A program made the position numbers and the translations under genes. Positions 13,389 to 26,830 of a stretch of DNA of 64,000 bases are shown piece after piece. A model generated the notes under the pieces. It searched no databases, had not been told where the DNA came from, and saw nothing but the letters and a program-made list of their open reading frames with translations. The stretch covers positions 145,357,433-145,421,432 of the forward strand of contig NC_081824.1 in the NCBI RefSeq assembly GCF_030867095.1, given 5' to 3'. The DNA comes from Alligator mississippiensis. Lineage: Eukaryota > Chordata > Crocodylia > Alligatoridae. Within the stretch, counting starts at the first letter, position 1; every line of letters starts with the position of its first letter.

Positions 13389-13609
13389 GCAGGCGCATCC
13401 ACATGCTCCTATGGTGCCATAATTACTGCATTGTGCCAACAGTGCACAGTTATTTTTAGCTGCTACATTGCCATGGCAATGCACTACAGTGAGGGAGTTT
13501 GCTGCTATGGTGATGTAGCTGCGGCATCATGGTCTGTGTCTGCCAACGGTACAGTGCCATAGCAATGCGCTATGGCGACATAGCATCGGGTGTAGATGCA
13601 CCCAGTGAG
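13389..13609. mobile_element. TCTACA-ended MITE inside CR1 (third gap)
   Basis: A 221-bp insertion with inverted ends (GCGCATCCACAT on the left; GTGTAGATGCACCC on the right) flanked by TA on both sides (13387-13388 and 13610-13611). Removing the insert and one TA makes the CR1 sequence continuous again, which supports a TA target duplication as made by Tc1/mariner-type transposases. It carries no open frame. The inner part is built from GCTATGG/CCATAGC-like repeats. Similar ends recur at 20766, 46054, 58521 and 61831. Confidence 0.7.
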
Positions 13610-14600
13610 TAGTCCTTAATGGCTAGTTGGGAGGAGGTATCCAGAGGGGTTTCCAAGGATCTGTCCTAGGTCCAGTATTGTTCAATATCTTCATTAAATG
13701 ATTTGGAGGATGGGATTGAGCACACACTTATCAAATCTGGGAATCACACCAAATTTGGTGGAACTATGGACACCCTGGAGAGCAGAATTAGAATCCAGAG
13801 TGACCTGGATAGACTAGAGAAGTGATCTACAGTCAGATTAGATTCAACACTGACAAGTGCAGAGTCCTGCATTTGGGACAGAATAAACTGCATGTGCAAA
13901 CATGGCCTAGGTAACTATGCGGCAGTACTAAGCTGCACGCCTGCCGAGAAGGATCTGGGGGTTACAGTGGACCATAAGCCGAATACAAACCCGCAGCGTG
14001 CTCTTGTTACAAAAAGGCCAGTAACATCCTGGGTTGTATTAATAGAAGTGTCACTTGCAAATCAAGGGAAGTGTTTCTTCCTCCATTCACCACTGATGAG
14101 GCCTTACCTGGAATACTGTATCCAGTTGTGGACCCCACACTTCAAGTAATATATGGAAAGTGTCCAGTGCAGGGTAACAAGAGCCTGGGAGGCAAGACTT
14201 ATGAGGAAAGGCTGAAAGAACTAAGGTTATTTAGCCTGGAGAAAAGACAACAAGGGTGGGGATTTGATAACAGTCTTCAAATACCTGAAGAGTGATTACA
14301 GAGTAGCTGGAGATGGGCTTTTCTCTATGTCTGTAAGTGACAGGACTAGGAGCAATGGCCTCAAGCTGCATCAGGGGAAATTTAGGCTGGAGATTACTAG
14401 GAAGTTTCTGACTGAGATGATCAGGCATTGGAATGGGCTATCTAGAGAAACTGTGGAATCGCTATGCTTGGAAACGTTCGAAAGGAAAGTTAAATAGAAG
14501 CTTGGCTGGGATGAATTAGCCAGGATGATCCAACTCTGAGCAGGGGGCTGGATTAGATGAACTTGTGAAGTCCCTTCCAGTCTTACATTCCTATGACCGA

Positions 14601-17600
14601 TGCAAGATGCATAAAGAGTCCTGCAGGCAGATTGCCAAGTCTAGTGGTGTGCCCCTCCCCTTGCAGGGGCATGACTTGGTTACACTCCCTGGACTCCTTA
14701 TGCATTTTACATTAGACAGCCATTGGTTACAAGTTAGATATAACCTGGGCAGAAGTTTCTAACCACCAAAACTATTGGATGAAACATTGGGCACTACCAC
14801 CAGTCAGTTAGGCATCTATCCTCGGAAGTGAGACTACGGGTTTTGAATTTTAAGTGAGCAGAAACACCCAATATGTAGCTCAAGTGGTGTGGTAAAGTTC
14901 TGGGTGTCAAAATTCTGGAGCAGAAAATCAGACATGTAGGGAACCTAAATTGCTACTTCCTTGTGGGGATCATTCGCTTTAATGCAAAGTAGGTATAAAA
15001 TATTGCCCATTCAGATATTGGAAGAATTGTGCCCCTACCTTGCAATGGGATGTGTGACTCCACTAGAAGAAAAACAGTATCTTTAAATTTGTATTTTGCC
15101 ATGAATACCCCTGTGACCAAAAAATAAACCTGAAGTCCAGAAAACACATTTCTAAAGGTCAGGCACTGTGGGGGGATTGCAGATAGATGTCCAAACATTC
15201 CCTTATTAACATTTCGTACACACACCAAGGTTAATCTTTACAATTTGAGGAGCCTCCTGAGAGAGAGAAATTCCTTCAGAGATGATCTCTTGCCAATCTA
15301 CAGAGCATTCCCAGCTGCAGGGAAGCCTGACAGAGAGGTGATTGAATAGGAATGGAGGAGTAGTGATGCTGGGTGGCAGGGAGGGAAAGTAATCCCTTGA
15401 GCAGCTGTCACCATAGGTATAACTTGGAAAGAATCCTTTGCCTGTTGATGATGTAAACACATCTGTCAGTCTGTAACTCCAAATGCTTGGCTTCCCATCC
15501 ATTTGTGTTTATACAACACACATGCCTCCTTGACAACAACATCCATGTTACTTAATTTGAGAAGTTGTCTGGTGTTTACATACTAACCACAGTGTCTGCA
15601 AATGATTAACCCTTAAATAAAAACATTTTAAGCTAGCCTTTTCCTTTATCTGCTGCCCCATCTACCTCTATCAGAGTCCTTCGTTATCTAATTACATGTA
15701 GTGTTTTTAGTTATTTATTTTTATACCACCCATCCCTATATTTTGAAGGGTTTTTTTGTTTGTTTGTTTCAAGTGCTAAGACATTCTTCTGTCTCCTGAG
15801 CTCTTAGGCTCTTCCCCCCCCACCCCCCAGGCATCTTCAGCGTATATTTTGAATATTGGCCATTAAAACTGCTATAACATGTCACATAATTGGGGTACTG
15901 ATGGAATATAATGATGACTCCTTAGTGACAGTGAAGAAACCTCAGAATAAAGAGAAAAGATTGAGAATGAACAAGATCTAACAATAAAAAGAGCTGTGGA
16001 GTTGCAGTGGCAACACAAATAAAGGCATCTCAGTACAGTGCCAGAGGTCTGAGTTTGAACCTTTTTGTACTTGTGATGAGGATCACCCTCAACTGAACCA
16101 GCTGTAAATGGGTTCTTCAGAGTATAGACAGGGGCAGCAAAAGTGCATAGATAGGACACTAGCCACATCACTCCTTCATGCTGCTATAGAGATGGACATG
16201 CCTTAACTGCACAAGCCTGGTGGACCATTATGCTCAGGCAGTTAGGTGCCTCAGTGCGGCCTCCGATAACCCTCCCCCTGTGCCCACCCCTGGAACAAAG
16301 CAAGTCCTGGACATTTGGGAAGGGCAGGGCAGGAGCTGGGGCTGCAATAGGGCAGAGGCAGTACGATAGGGTTGCAGGAGGGAGGTTGCCTGCCCCTCCA
16401 GTAGGGGAAGGGATGGGGGCCCTCTAAGGGCAGTGGGAAACTCCACGGCTGGCTGGTAGCATGGGAGTTGGTGCCTGTGCTCACAGGGGCTGAGCAGCCA
16501 GGAGATGCTGCCTGGGGTGGGGTAGAGAGGAAAAGGAGGGAGTGGGGCTGTGGCCAGGCTGCCTGGCGCAGTACTGCAGCCCCATCCCAGGGCCAGGGGG
16601 TGCCACAAGCCTCCTCTCCTCTTCCCTCCAGCCTGCGCTGGGGCCCAACACACATCTGCCACCACCTGTGTGAATTGAAGCTGCTCTGCTCCAGTCTGGT
16701 CAGGACGGGGACAACTGGGGCCCCTCTGGCAGGGCTGGAGGTGGAGAGGGTCACAGGGTTGCAGGTCAGGAGTGAGGGGCACTAGCAGGGCTGGGTAGGG
16801 GGCAGGGGCTGCAGGTCAGGAGTGGAGGGCACAGGAGAGTGGGGGACTGTGGGTTGGGGCACTGGCAGCCTGAGGGGGCTGTAGGTCAGGAGTGAGGGGC
16901 ACCAGCAAGAATGGGGGGGGATACCATCTTGGCCCAGGGGGCAGGGTACTGTGGTTTGGGAGCAAGGGGCACTAGCATGGCTAGGGTCAGTGGGTCAGGA
17001 GTGAGGGGCAGCAGCAGGGCTGGGGGGGAGGAAGGGGGCAGACTGCGACTTGGCAGTCAGGGGCAACAGACTGGGCAGGGGCCAGGCACCAGCATGTCAC
17101 TGTCCTCTCAGTCATACTTTCTGCCCCATACCACCCACCCCCTGCATGTGACAGATGCCCTCTTTTTTGGTCCTGGAAATATGGTAACCCTAGGTTCCAT
17201 CTCACCCCTCATGGCTTTGCCTTCACCCCAGTAAGGCAAAGTATCTCCTCCTCTAGAGCACTGGGTTTACCTTCCACAGGCCCCTACTCACCCTTACAGG
17301 GCTCAGAATAACCACATGCCCACCTGGCACCACTGGGATCTCCACCTCCCCACCAGCCCCAATCTGGCCCTCTAGTATAAACTATAACAAAAGGTAAACC
17401 CCTGGGCTATAATGGAAACAGTAAGTACCCTCCTATAAAAAAAATAGGGCTCTTTACAAGCATTCAGTTTCTTACTTATAGTCCTCAAGTCAGACAAAGC
17501 CCAGTCACTCACTCAACCACAAGCCTCTCCATACAGAACTCCTTCTTTGACAGTTTTGCACATCAGACTGCCTCCTTATATGCTGCCTAAGCCCTACCTG

Positions 17601-20092
17601 TTTTGGGTCATGTGGCTTCCTAGCCACTCACAGGTGTTTCTACTTAGGCAGGCTGCCCTCCAGAACAGCGTACAGCTGCTAGGTTAGGAAGCATTGCCAT
17701 GCCCTAGCTCTTTAAGTTTGGCTCTGCTCTATGATACTATTCTATAGCAGCTAGCTCTGCAATAGGTGCTCTGTGACCCCAAGCCACCTCAGCCCTATGG
17801 TACTACTGCAGAGCAGCTTACTGTACATTAGGCACTCACAGCCCCTAAGACCCTAGCAGCCTAGTTCTCCTGTAGCCCACAAAGCAGCCTAGCCCACCCG
17901 GGGTCCTCCCTACTGCTGAGTCTCCCTTAAAGTAACAGGAAATCTCTGCTTCTCTGTGACACCCCCCACTTCTTATGTAACATACAAAGATCCTATAGCC
18001 AAGGATAGGAAATCTCTCAGGCTAAGAGCTTTGCACTCTTCCATTCCGCTGATAACACTGAAATAGTGAAACCAGTGATATACAAGACATTCATGTGCCT
18101 ACATAAAGGCATGGTGAGCCATGAGTTAACTTAACAAATATGGATACACAAGAAAATCTCCTTTCTTCCTTGCACACAAATCCCATTCATTTACCCTTTG
18201 CTATAAAAACATTTATGGGGCAAGCGAGACAAGGAATCTATTTAATTTCAGTGGTCTCAGCATGGGAGGCTTAGGTTATGCTCCTAGCAATTAACTTGTT
18301 TCACCTCCTTCTTATGGAAAGAAGTTAAAAATGGTTCCTGGTTTCCAACTCACATGTTAAGATGCAATCAATTTTCATGCTGGCTGCAGTTGTTTCTGCT
18401 ACTGCCTTTGTATATCCAAGTTCCTCAACATAGCATGTCAGGTCAGGTGACCTTCCTAATGAAGAATGTGAAAATTAACTTTGAACATTCTTAAGGTTAA
18501 TAGCCAGGACAAGAAATCAGTTAACTACTGAGACACCAGCTAAAAATTCCATGCTGGGTATCTCCATGTTGAATTAACATTGCAATGTTCTGAGACTCTT
18601 CACAAGATGTCCACACTACGGCTTGCTGTGGATCTGGTTATAAGCCAGCTTGGAATGTCTCAAGGAAGAAATGGTTTTGCCTACAATGGAGGTAGAATAA
18701 TTGTATTTTCCTTTCTCTTTTACCCTTTTCTGAAAGGTCAACTTCTTTCTGTTCAGAATAGATGGCTAGTGGTGGGTTTCCAAAGCATTGCAGAAGGGGG
18801 AAATTACATAGGTAGGCAAGAGATTTCTGATGATGAAAGGAACTTCTCCCACTCGATCCTCCACCCTAATATCAACACTAACCCAGCTTTTCAAGACCAA
18901 GAATTGATTAGCTCATTTTTTTTTCTCTCCTTGTGTTCCTCTGACTCAAGTTTTCCAGTTCTCAGTCAGTAAGGAGGAGAAACAGTGATGGACTACACAA
19001 GAAGCTGCTACATCTCTATTGTCAGGTACATTCAGAGAAGCATTCTGATTGGAAAGTTACTTCAGAACTGCATTTTTGGATTTTTGGAAGTTTATCCAAC
19101 TCAAGTTCTGCTGGCAAATTGTGAATGTCTCATACTGATGGCTCCCTTATGGTGACAGAACCCTTTCTTTTTGTTAACAGAGCAATGCCAGGTCTGTGAG
19201 GGACAGAAGGCTTTGGCTGTCCACAGAAACACTTATAGAGGTGTCCACGCTTTTCACCACTTTCGGCGGCCCCTTTAACAGATGGTGTGTCTCGTAGTGC
19301 ACTATATAGCCAGCTGTTAAAACTCCTGAGTCACAGACTCGACAGAGGCCATGCAGTTGTATATATGTGCTTTGGCAATTTTCTTGTGGCAGTTTCTGCG
19401 TGCCAGCAGATCTTCTGCTAGTAGAAGGCCTGTAATGTAGACAAGCTCCTAGTTTTAGTTTGAACCATTGCCATAGAATGGTGTTGCTTCTGCAATGTCT
19501 TGAACATTTAGAAGTTGAATAAATAATAAGCCTTCATCCTTCAGTTGTGGCACTGAGAGTGGTGCAAACATACCTTATGAAGGTGTTAGTGCTTCAAAGT
19601 GTTCCCGGTGGATATTCAAGGCCTCTGGCTTTAGGCAAAGTAAGAGTTAACTTGAAGGCATTTGGAAAGTGTGAAAGGATCAAGTAGTTTGATGGGGAGG
19701 GGTAGAGCATTATTTGAGAGCACTGTTAGGTCGGTGTTTTCTAACTTGGGTACCCATCATTAGACACCCAGAATAAATGACCTGATTTTCAGAGGTACAC
19801 TCACTGAAGTCCCCCTGAGTTTGGATACAAAGGTTTGTGATTTATCTCCTTAGGTTTCCTGTGGGATATTGGGTAGCCAGGTCTGCAAGGTTAATTGGGT
19901 CTGTGCTTACTGTCTTCTCTACATTCATGACTTTGCGTGGATGGGAAGATTTCCAGTTGCTTTTATTTATTTCAGTTTGAGTTTTTCAATCCAGAAATGA
20001 ATAGGAAGAGTCACCATTTTGCATAGCCTCATTACCTCCCTCACTCTGCCACAAATAACATCAATAACCCTGTCTCTGGCTATCCCTTAGAG
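14601..20092. other. Intergenic stretch with a GC-rich block at 16230-17240
   Basis: No gene was recognised. 14601-16200 and 17960-20092 look like unique AT-rich DNA. 16230-17240 is GC-rich and contains the minisatellite listed separately. Its open frames on both strands (up to 182 codons) come from base composition and show no family motif. Near 17170-17200, GGTCCTGGAAATATGGTAAC resembles the end of a DNA transposon common in turtles and crocodilians, but no partner end was found. Confidence 0.5.
16730..17040. repeat. GC-rich minisatellite, GTCAGGAGTGAGGGGCA unit core
   Basis: The core GGTCAGGAGTGAGGGGCA recurs about every 50-80 bp (near 16765, 16815, 16885 and 16993), separated by G-rich spacers with AGCAGGGCTGGG. 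The same core occurs singly inside the hAT-like elements at 20093-20368 (reverse strand) and 45588-45873, so the array may have expanded from the interior of such an element. Confidence 0.7.
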
Positions 20093-20368
20093 CAGTGGTC
20101 CTCAACCTTTTTTGTACCAGGACCCATTTGTAAACATCAACAGCCAGTCCTGACCCAGTGCCCCTCACTCCTGACCTGCTGCCCCCACCCCCACGCCCAC
20201 GCCCCAGCCCCACAGCATGTGGAACTCTGCCAGCCTACAAGGGAAAAGTCACCAGTTCCCACATTTTTCTCCTTTAAAGGAGAATCCATTTTTAAAGTTT
20301 GTTTGCAAGCCTTTCAAATATTTTTGCAACCCACTTTTGGGTCCTGACCCATGGGTTGAGAAATGCTG
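20093..20368. mobile_element. Short hAT element (CAGTGGTCCTCAACC ends), 276 bp
   Basis: The left end CAGTGGTCCTCAACCT and the right end GGGTTGAGAAATGCTG form degenerate inverted repeats of the Charlie-like hAT type. They are flanked by CCTTAGAG and CCTTGGAG, an 8-bp target duplication with one mismatch. There is no coding capacity. Confidence 0.8.
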
Positions 20369-20765
20369 CCTTGGAGAAAATCCATGCATAAATGCTGATA
20401 TTTCTATAGGTTGTGGCCCAATAAAAAATGAGAGAAAGTTTCAAAATCCTCTTTCTCATTCTTCGTCTGTTATTCCAATCATCCCACTCCCTGACATTCT
20501 GAGGCTTACATGTGCTAGGACAAAGTTATCCCCATAGCATTTCCACTGACTTCAGTGGGCTTACGCCAAGGATGAATTTGACCCACTGTGTCCTTAAGTA
20601 CAAATTCTGAACTCATAAGCAGCTGACAGAGGATGAAAAAATACTGGAACTCTATTTTGTTATTTTGTTTTTAATCAATATTAGGCAATAGGAATCCTTA
20701 GCTTCTGTTATATGTTGAATTAACAGAATTAACGGCCATTAGATTCTGCTCTTTTATCAACACTA

Positions 20766-21220
20766 GGTATATCTACATGAGACGTTTTACTGCAGAGTTG
20801 ACTAATTAGCTACTAGTAAAGTATCAACATCTACACATGCGCCCCTATTAGGCTGGAGTAAATAATTAATTCTGCCATGGGATAGTACTGCTGAAACAAG
20901 TACTATCTTATGGTGGAGTTATTTACTCCATTGAAAAGCACATGTAGACAGTGACAGTGGCTGGGGCACAAGGTTATATAGTGTAGGGCTCCCTGCACTG
21001 TAGCACCCTTGTACCCCAGCCAGCCCCTCCGCAGTATGTTGTGCTTGCTGGGGTGGAGCAGCTCTGGGCTGGCAGGATGACCCTCAGGGCCCACTATCAG
21101 CTGGAGCTGTGCTGCCCTGGCTCAGCATGCTCTGGTCTCAGGCACACGTGTAAATGCTGTGCCCAGGAGCCATAAACTCTGGCACGAAATGCATTAATAT
21201 CATGTGTAGACATACCCTCT
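20766..21220. mobile_element. TCTACA-ended MITE, 455 bp
   Basis: The left end GGTATATCTACATG and the right end CATGTGTAGACATACC are inverted repeats, with TA at both borders (20764-20765, 21221-21222). The inner part has AATTAGCTACTAGTAAAG-type sequence near the left end, as in related copies, and a GC-rich centre. Confidence 0.65.
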
Positions 21221-21222
21221 TA

Positions 21223-22347
21223 CTCTAGAAGGTATCATTACTGGAGTGCAGTTGGAAATCTAACAATGATTTTAATTCTGAACAATATTAATAAAATAAA
21301 TCTCAGCTTAGCATTTCCTGACGTGTCACCTTGCACTTCTGTCTGAAGGGCTAGTGTTCCATTGCTATATGCAGAATAGGAAATGATTGTAGTATCCCAG
21401 ATTCCACTGTGCAATGACTGTGAGAAAATGCTCAGTTCTAAATGCTTGGTCAGTATACGTGACAGGTTTATGTATTTCTCCATGGCAAATTTCAGAAGTC
21501 TTGAACTAATTTTTTCAAGACTTTTTTATAATGTCATACAGGTATTCAAAAGATGCATGCCTCAAAATGATTTTGCTGGGAGTGAGCTTGATATGAAGGG
21601 TTGGATTAATTCTTTGTTGAATGTGGGATGCCCATTACAACTTATGGTGGTAGGTGGCTAGCTCTGTCCAAGGATAAATCATCTTGTGGCTGTACAGACA
21701 GGCTTTGCACGAACTATGCTACCCTTCTCTACAGATGTCACCAATGGCTGGCACCTTTGATACCGAGGTGGGGTTTTATAGGAGTCCTTAAAATGAAGGC
21801 TACCTGTATTGAATCTGAACTGTGCTTGGACATCCTACCTTCCCTGCCCTTTCTTGGGGTGTGGCTAGTTTGAACCCACTCCTATGATGGAGGTGGGATT
21901 TGTGGACTCTTTGCTTTGCATCAAACTTTATCTGGGCATACTTTCTATCACTGCAGATTGTGTATTCAGGATTATGTCAGTGGAAGCCAGCAGAATCCAA
22001 GAGGGAAACTGGTTTGCAGGACTCTGTGATTTACTGTATAGGTAAACAAAGAAGTGATTTATGCAAATAGGAAAAAATCCAATATAGCCTTGGACATTTA
22101 TTCAGAGCAGGACATAAGCTGGCTGGCACGTAAATTATGCATTACTGTTTTCAAAGAGTATCAAGGGATCTGTACTTTCCACTTGAAAAGGCATGGTAGT
22201 TGACAAGAAGTAATCCCAGGCTGAAGTTTTAATAGAAGGATGGCATCTGAATAGGATAGTAGTTTCCTGATATTGCTCTATAGGGTCAATACTGGGAGCT
22301 ATCTCCCACTGTGCACTCTGTACTTGAAAAATGTCAGTATTGTGCTT

Positions 22348-22382
<35 letters not shown>

Positions 22383-25300
22383 AATCTGATGGAAAAATAG
22401 TTTGTGTCAAGGCCAAGACAGTCTGTAATTATCTAATTCCAACATTATTAAAGCAATAAAAGAATTAATGAGTCATTAAGCTCATCATTGTGATCTATTC
22501 TGTAAATTCCTCCTAAAACTCCCTTAATCCTCCTTCCTTTTTAATGTTTAGGAGCAATTTGCTCTGATACTGAAGTGTAAACTTCTTTCTTTGACAAAGG
22601 AAGCTCTTGAACTGCTCCATACATTTCAGTGATGGATGATCTTGATTCAGTAGAGGTGTCTGGCAACAACAATAGATGTTAGCTGTGGCAGTGCAGAAGC
22701 TTCAAGAAGTTATTTCTAACCCAGCCATTTGAACTAGACTTGCTAATTAAAATCACTGCAGAAGTGATACATTTCTCACCCCTAAAATGCAGCAGGCTTA
22801 GTGCTAGACATCACCAATTGACATATTTTGCATTCTTTCAAGCCATTATCATCCTAGACTAGAGAGTCAGAGCTGGAGGATTTTGTGGATTTCTTCTATG
22901 CAGAAAACAAAAGGGGAAGTGTATTTTTCATTGTGTGTTGGTTTGATGCTGAACATCCTCAGTTCTCCAGTCATTTTGAGTTAAGGGGGTCAGCATCTTG
23001 CAGAATGAAGCCTTAAACAATCAGAACTATAATAATTGAAATATATTTTACAATCATTTTAGTATCTCTGTTTCAAGGAAAGTGAAGTCTTCATCTACTG
23101 TGGAGTGCCCATCCTTTTCAGCACGAGAAATCTCTAGCAGGTTTTACCCATTATGGGTGGGATAGTAGAAGAACAGAGAATGATTTAGGTCGGGATTAGG
23201 AAGTTTGTGTAGAACTGCCTGGCAGGGAGGAGGGAAATGTGGGTATTCCTCCATCTTCTTTTTTTTCTACGAAGAAGTCTGCCTCCCCCCTTCCCAAATA
23301 AATTGGCACAAAGTGGTAAGGATGAGAGAAACATATTTTTCTCCACATGGTGGGGATTTTTTTGTTTTTATTCCTCAGTCCCAAGTCCTTCCCCTATATT
23401 TTAGCCCTCTACCTGCAAATCTATTTTCCTTTAACAAACAAAAAAGAAGCAAGCAAACAAACACCTGGGGTTTTTATTTTTCCTTTCTGTTACCAAGTTT
23501 TCTCTTCTGTCACAAGTTTTTTTGTTGTGGAGAACAGGGTGAAGTCTACAGCCCAGTTAAGTAGGTAAGATTAGGCCATGATACTGGCCCCTCCTAGTCT
23601 GACAGATCTATGGATTTTCTATAATTTCATCTTGTTATCTTTCTCTTTTGTTTTTTCCTCACCCTCTTAAATCAGTTCTCCTTTGCCTCTTTTTCCTCCT
23701 AGTTTTCATATACCCATATTGCCTTACTTTCTCCTTCTCTTTAACCCTACTAATTTGCATTTTGGGCTGGATTATATACTGCTTTCCTCTTGGGTAGTCA
23801 TCCACACCTCTGCAATGTGGGAAGGCAAGGCTACTCACTTGTGTGAGTAACTGTTTACTAGTGTCATACAGATGCAAATGACAAAATACCTGGCAAGGTA
23901 TTGAAGTATCAGAGACATTGCAGTAGATTATTTCACTGATAGGGATCAGACTAGTACTTAGCCATATAAGGCCCAAATACAATTTCCTTTTAGGCAGATA
24001 AACAGCACTTATGCAGCTCTAAGTAGCACACTGCATAAGTGGCATTTTGGCATGCTCAGAAGAAACACCTTCAGTCACTTACACTAGATGCAAATCTTAT
24101 TGTACTTGGAAAAGCATGTAAACACTAAGCCCCACTTCCACCCACCAAACCCCCCCCATCTCAACAAGCACCTGTTTGAAGGAGGAGGGGGTCTCACACT
24201 TTTTAGTGACTATTAGGACCCTTGACCAGAGAATGGGAAACCCAGTTGTAACCCTCCCACCCAACACCCCTACTTTTCAGCGGTGCCAAGAGCACCCTCC
24301 ATTGCTCCTGCAGAAGCTGAACAACCACTGAACAACCAGAAGGGAAAGACCCGTAGGGCCAGGAGACCAGGTCAGAGAGTGGCAGTAGCCTGGAAGGCCA
24401 TGGATCTTGGGGTTTGGCCCCGGCCCCCTGATAGGGATAGAAGTTATCTCATTGTTCCCTACCAAGTGACTGGTATGCAGAAACACCATTGGTGGCAGAA
24501 TCATGGCCCAGAACCCAAGACATTTTCCCTTCCAGCGGAGGTTTACAAATCCATCCCCAGTTATAAATGATGGCCTGTCACATAGAGCAGTAGAATTGTT
24601 ACTAACCTTTAAAAAAATCAGCAGAGGGGACTTGTTTAAAAACAAACAAACTAGGATTGTTTTTTTTTAAATGAAGGGAAAGTAGATTTAGACCCTTATC
24701 ATGTACTAGATTGCATGTAGGGTACAACATGAATTTCATAGTTTGTGAGAACATGTACCCAAAGTATGGTATTATACTCTATTTAGACTCAAGGCACTCC
24801 TCAAAAAATCCCAGCTCTTAATTTTCACTTTTATTTTGACTAAAGAGCATTTTTCTATTTCTTAGAATGCAACTGAATCCTCTGTGAAACTCTGGGCTCA
24901 TACTGTGAATCAGGTTTGTTCATCTAACAGTGCTAACATTGTGTGGCACCCCACAGCATCCTTGCAAATCTCTCAAGGCATCCTGGGTTGCCACAGCATC
25001 CTGGTTTAGAATCAGTGCTTTAAGATGAGGCCTCTTCTTGTAGGCTGGAGTTAAAGTGGCTTCACAACAGAAACTGCTAATGTTTAAGTAGAAGCAAAGG
25101 TGACCTGCAAATACAGAAAATCCATTAATTTGAGATTCCTTATGTAACATTTGCCATGGTCTCTAGAGTCAAAGCTTTTTCTTTCATGAAAAAGTGCTGA
25201 GGAAAGCCAACATGACATAAATTACTATCTTGATAGTTTTGCAGGTAAACACAGAAATACGAAAACTACTAACAGAATTGTGAAATGTCACTATTCACCT

Positions 25301-26230
25301 TACTGGAATGTTAGTGTGTAAATCCATGTTGGCCATTAAATGCTTGCATTTTAATACCACTTTGTCTGAAATGGAGAGTCAGCATTAATCACAGAGAACT
25401 AAAAGAGCAAGTAATGGTGTCAATGTATTCATTTTTAGCACTGGATTCTGCTTAACTGGGAAACTCCACTGTTAATATGTAAGTGATTTCTGCTCCCCTC
25501 AATTATAACATGAAGCAGGAATGGTCTTAGTAGGGATAACGTCAACAGAGCAGTGAGGAAGGATGATCTTATGGGAGAGGCCCAGGTCTAGGACTCAGGA
25601 CATCTGGGTTCTTATCGTGGCAGGGTTCTTAGAGAAGTTCTGGAAAAAGTGATCTGTACCTCATTTTCCAAAAATATAAAGTGTTTTAAAGCTAAAGCAG
25701 AGCTTGCATGCCAACAAGGAATAAAAGACCTTGGTTAGAAGTTCAGTCATGATTTGGTCTGTTAATGAATCATTGGAGGAAACAAACATTCTCATGCAGT
25801 TTCTGCTATAAACCTGTGTTTATTTCGGATCCAGCTCATTTATTGACCAAAGTAATTGAGATGCCCTACATCTCTGACAGGAATGTTTCTAAGGGGGTAC
25901 TGAGATATAGGGTGCTGGGGGTTGACACTTGGATGCTAATAAACAAGGCATGAACTTGAACTCCATTTCCACCTCCCTGTGCCAAGAAAAAGAATAAAAA
26001 GTGATTACCTAAAGGCACAAATTGCATGCTTTTAACCTAACAGCAAATTCACTTTTGAGTATGCATGCTTATACCAGTTTAAAGTGGGTTATGTCAGTTC
26101 AGATTGCACCTGTAAATGCAGAAGTGTAAGCTAAGCCTCTGTAAACCAAATTTAAATTTATAGTCTCCATGCGCATATTTGAAACAACTGAACAGAATTG
26201 GTTTGAAAAATCACACTAGTGTCACTTTAG
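21223..26230. other. Intergenic stretch, no gene recognised
   Basis: AT-rich unique DNA with one long AC array (22349-22380). Open frames are short and none carries a recognisable domain. A tRNA-SINE-like or MIR-like fragment may lie near 25560-25625 but is very decayed. Confidence 0.5.
22349..22380. repeat. (AC)16 microsatellite
   Basis: Sixteen perfect AC units. Confidence 0.95.
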
Positions 26231-26234
26231 TCAG

Positions 26235-26570
26235 AGATTCAAGTTTGGAAGGGAACTCAAGAATCACCTGGTCCACTCCCTTGCATGAATGAAGGAATGC
26301 TATTCATAAATCATCCCTGCCCAATGCTTCTTCAGCCTCATCTTGAAAACCTCCAGTGAAGGAGTCCCCTGCTGATTTATTTCTCTAACAGTAAGGAAGT
26401 TTTTCCTGATACCTAATCTAAATCCACTTTGCTGCAATTTAGAACCATTGCTTCACATCCTGCCCTCTGCAGCACAGGGGAATTGATACCTCTTCTCTAT
26501 GGCAGCCTTCTAGATATTTAACATTGTTATCATGACTGGCTTTAACTACCTCTCTTCCAAGCTAAAATGG
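26235..26570 (-). mobile_element. CR1 LINE 3' end, minus strand
   Basis: The reverse complement reads as a CR1 3' region. On the plus strand TTTGGAAGGGAACTCAAGAA is followed by CTGGTCCACTCCC, CTTGAAAACCTCCAGTGAAG and GGAAGTTTTTCCTGATACC, the usual order of a reversed CR1 tail. There is no open frame. Confidence 0.85.
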
Positions 26571-26659
26571 ACCACTGTTGATATAACTCCCAAACTCTCT
26601 GCCTGAGGCAGTGCAAAGACCAAACTGAAAAATGGTTGCTTAGGAGTTTATATAATGGA

Positions 26660-26830
26660 GTTGAGCCTAATGGGTATGTCTACATTGTAGTCATGGAAGT
26701 AACTTCGTTTTAGTCACAGAAGTGCTTCAGCTAGCTTTAAACTACTTAGCTCAGGCACTGACACTGGTATAGGTACTCCAGCATAAAGATCAACATGGAC
26801 TGGAAAATCCACCCAAGAAACAGGGTAAAT
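26660..26830. mobile_element. Partial TCTACA-ended MITE
   Basis: TAATGGGTATGTCTACATTG at 26668-26687 matches the left end of the TCTACA MITE group, but no partner end was found downstream. Probably truncated. Confidence 0.35.

Larger units (their letters stand above)
10190..14600 (+). mobile_element. CR1 LINE copy split by three nested insertions
   Basis: Four pieces in the same order and strand make up one CR1 copy. The first, 10190-10480, covers the region between endonuclease and RT ([20 protein letters not shown], then [13 protein letters not shown]). The second, about 11290-11953, contains NAEGNLVTDNAEVFNTFL. The third, 12996-13388, contains GNYRPVSLTSVPGKVMEQVL and a decayed YLDFTKAFD block at about 13260. 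The fourth, 13610-14600, runs through the thumb and C-terminus to a CR1-type 3' end (CCCTTCCAGTCTTACATTCC). The gaps hold unrelated DNA. All frames are broken. A near full-length insertion that was later used repeatedly as a landing site explains the pattern best. Confidence 0.85.

Noticed and set aside
16234..16785. Open frames of 105-182 codons on both strands
   Set aside because: They overlap each other in a GC-rich block, have no domain or conserved start, and sit next to a minisatellite; composition explains them.
18580..18972. 130-codon open frame
   Set aside because: No motif, AT-rich unique sequence and no splice or homology signal; length is compatible with chance.
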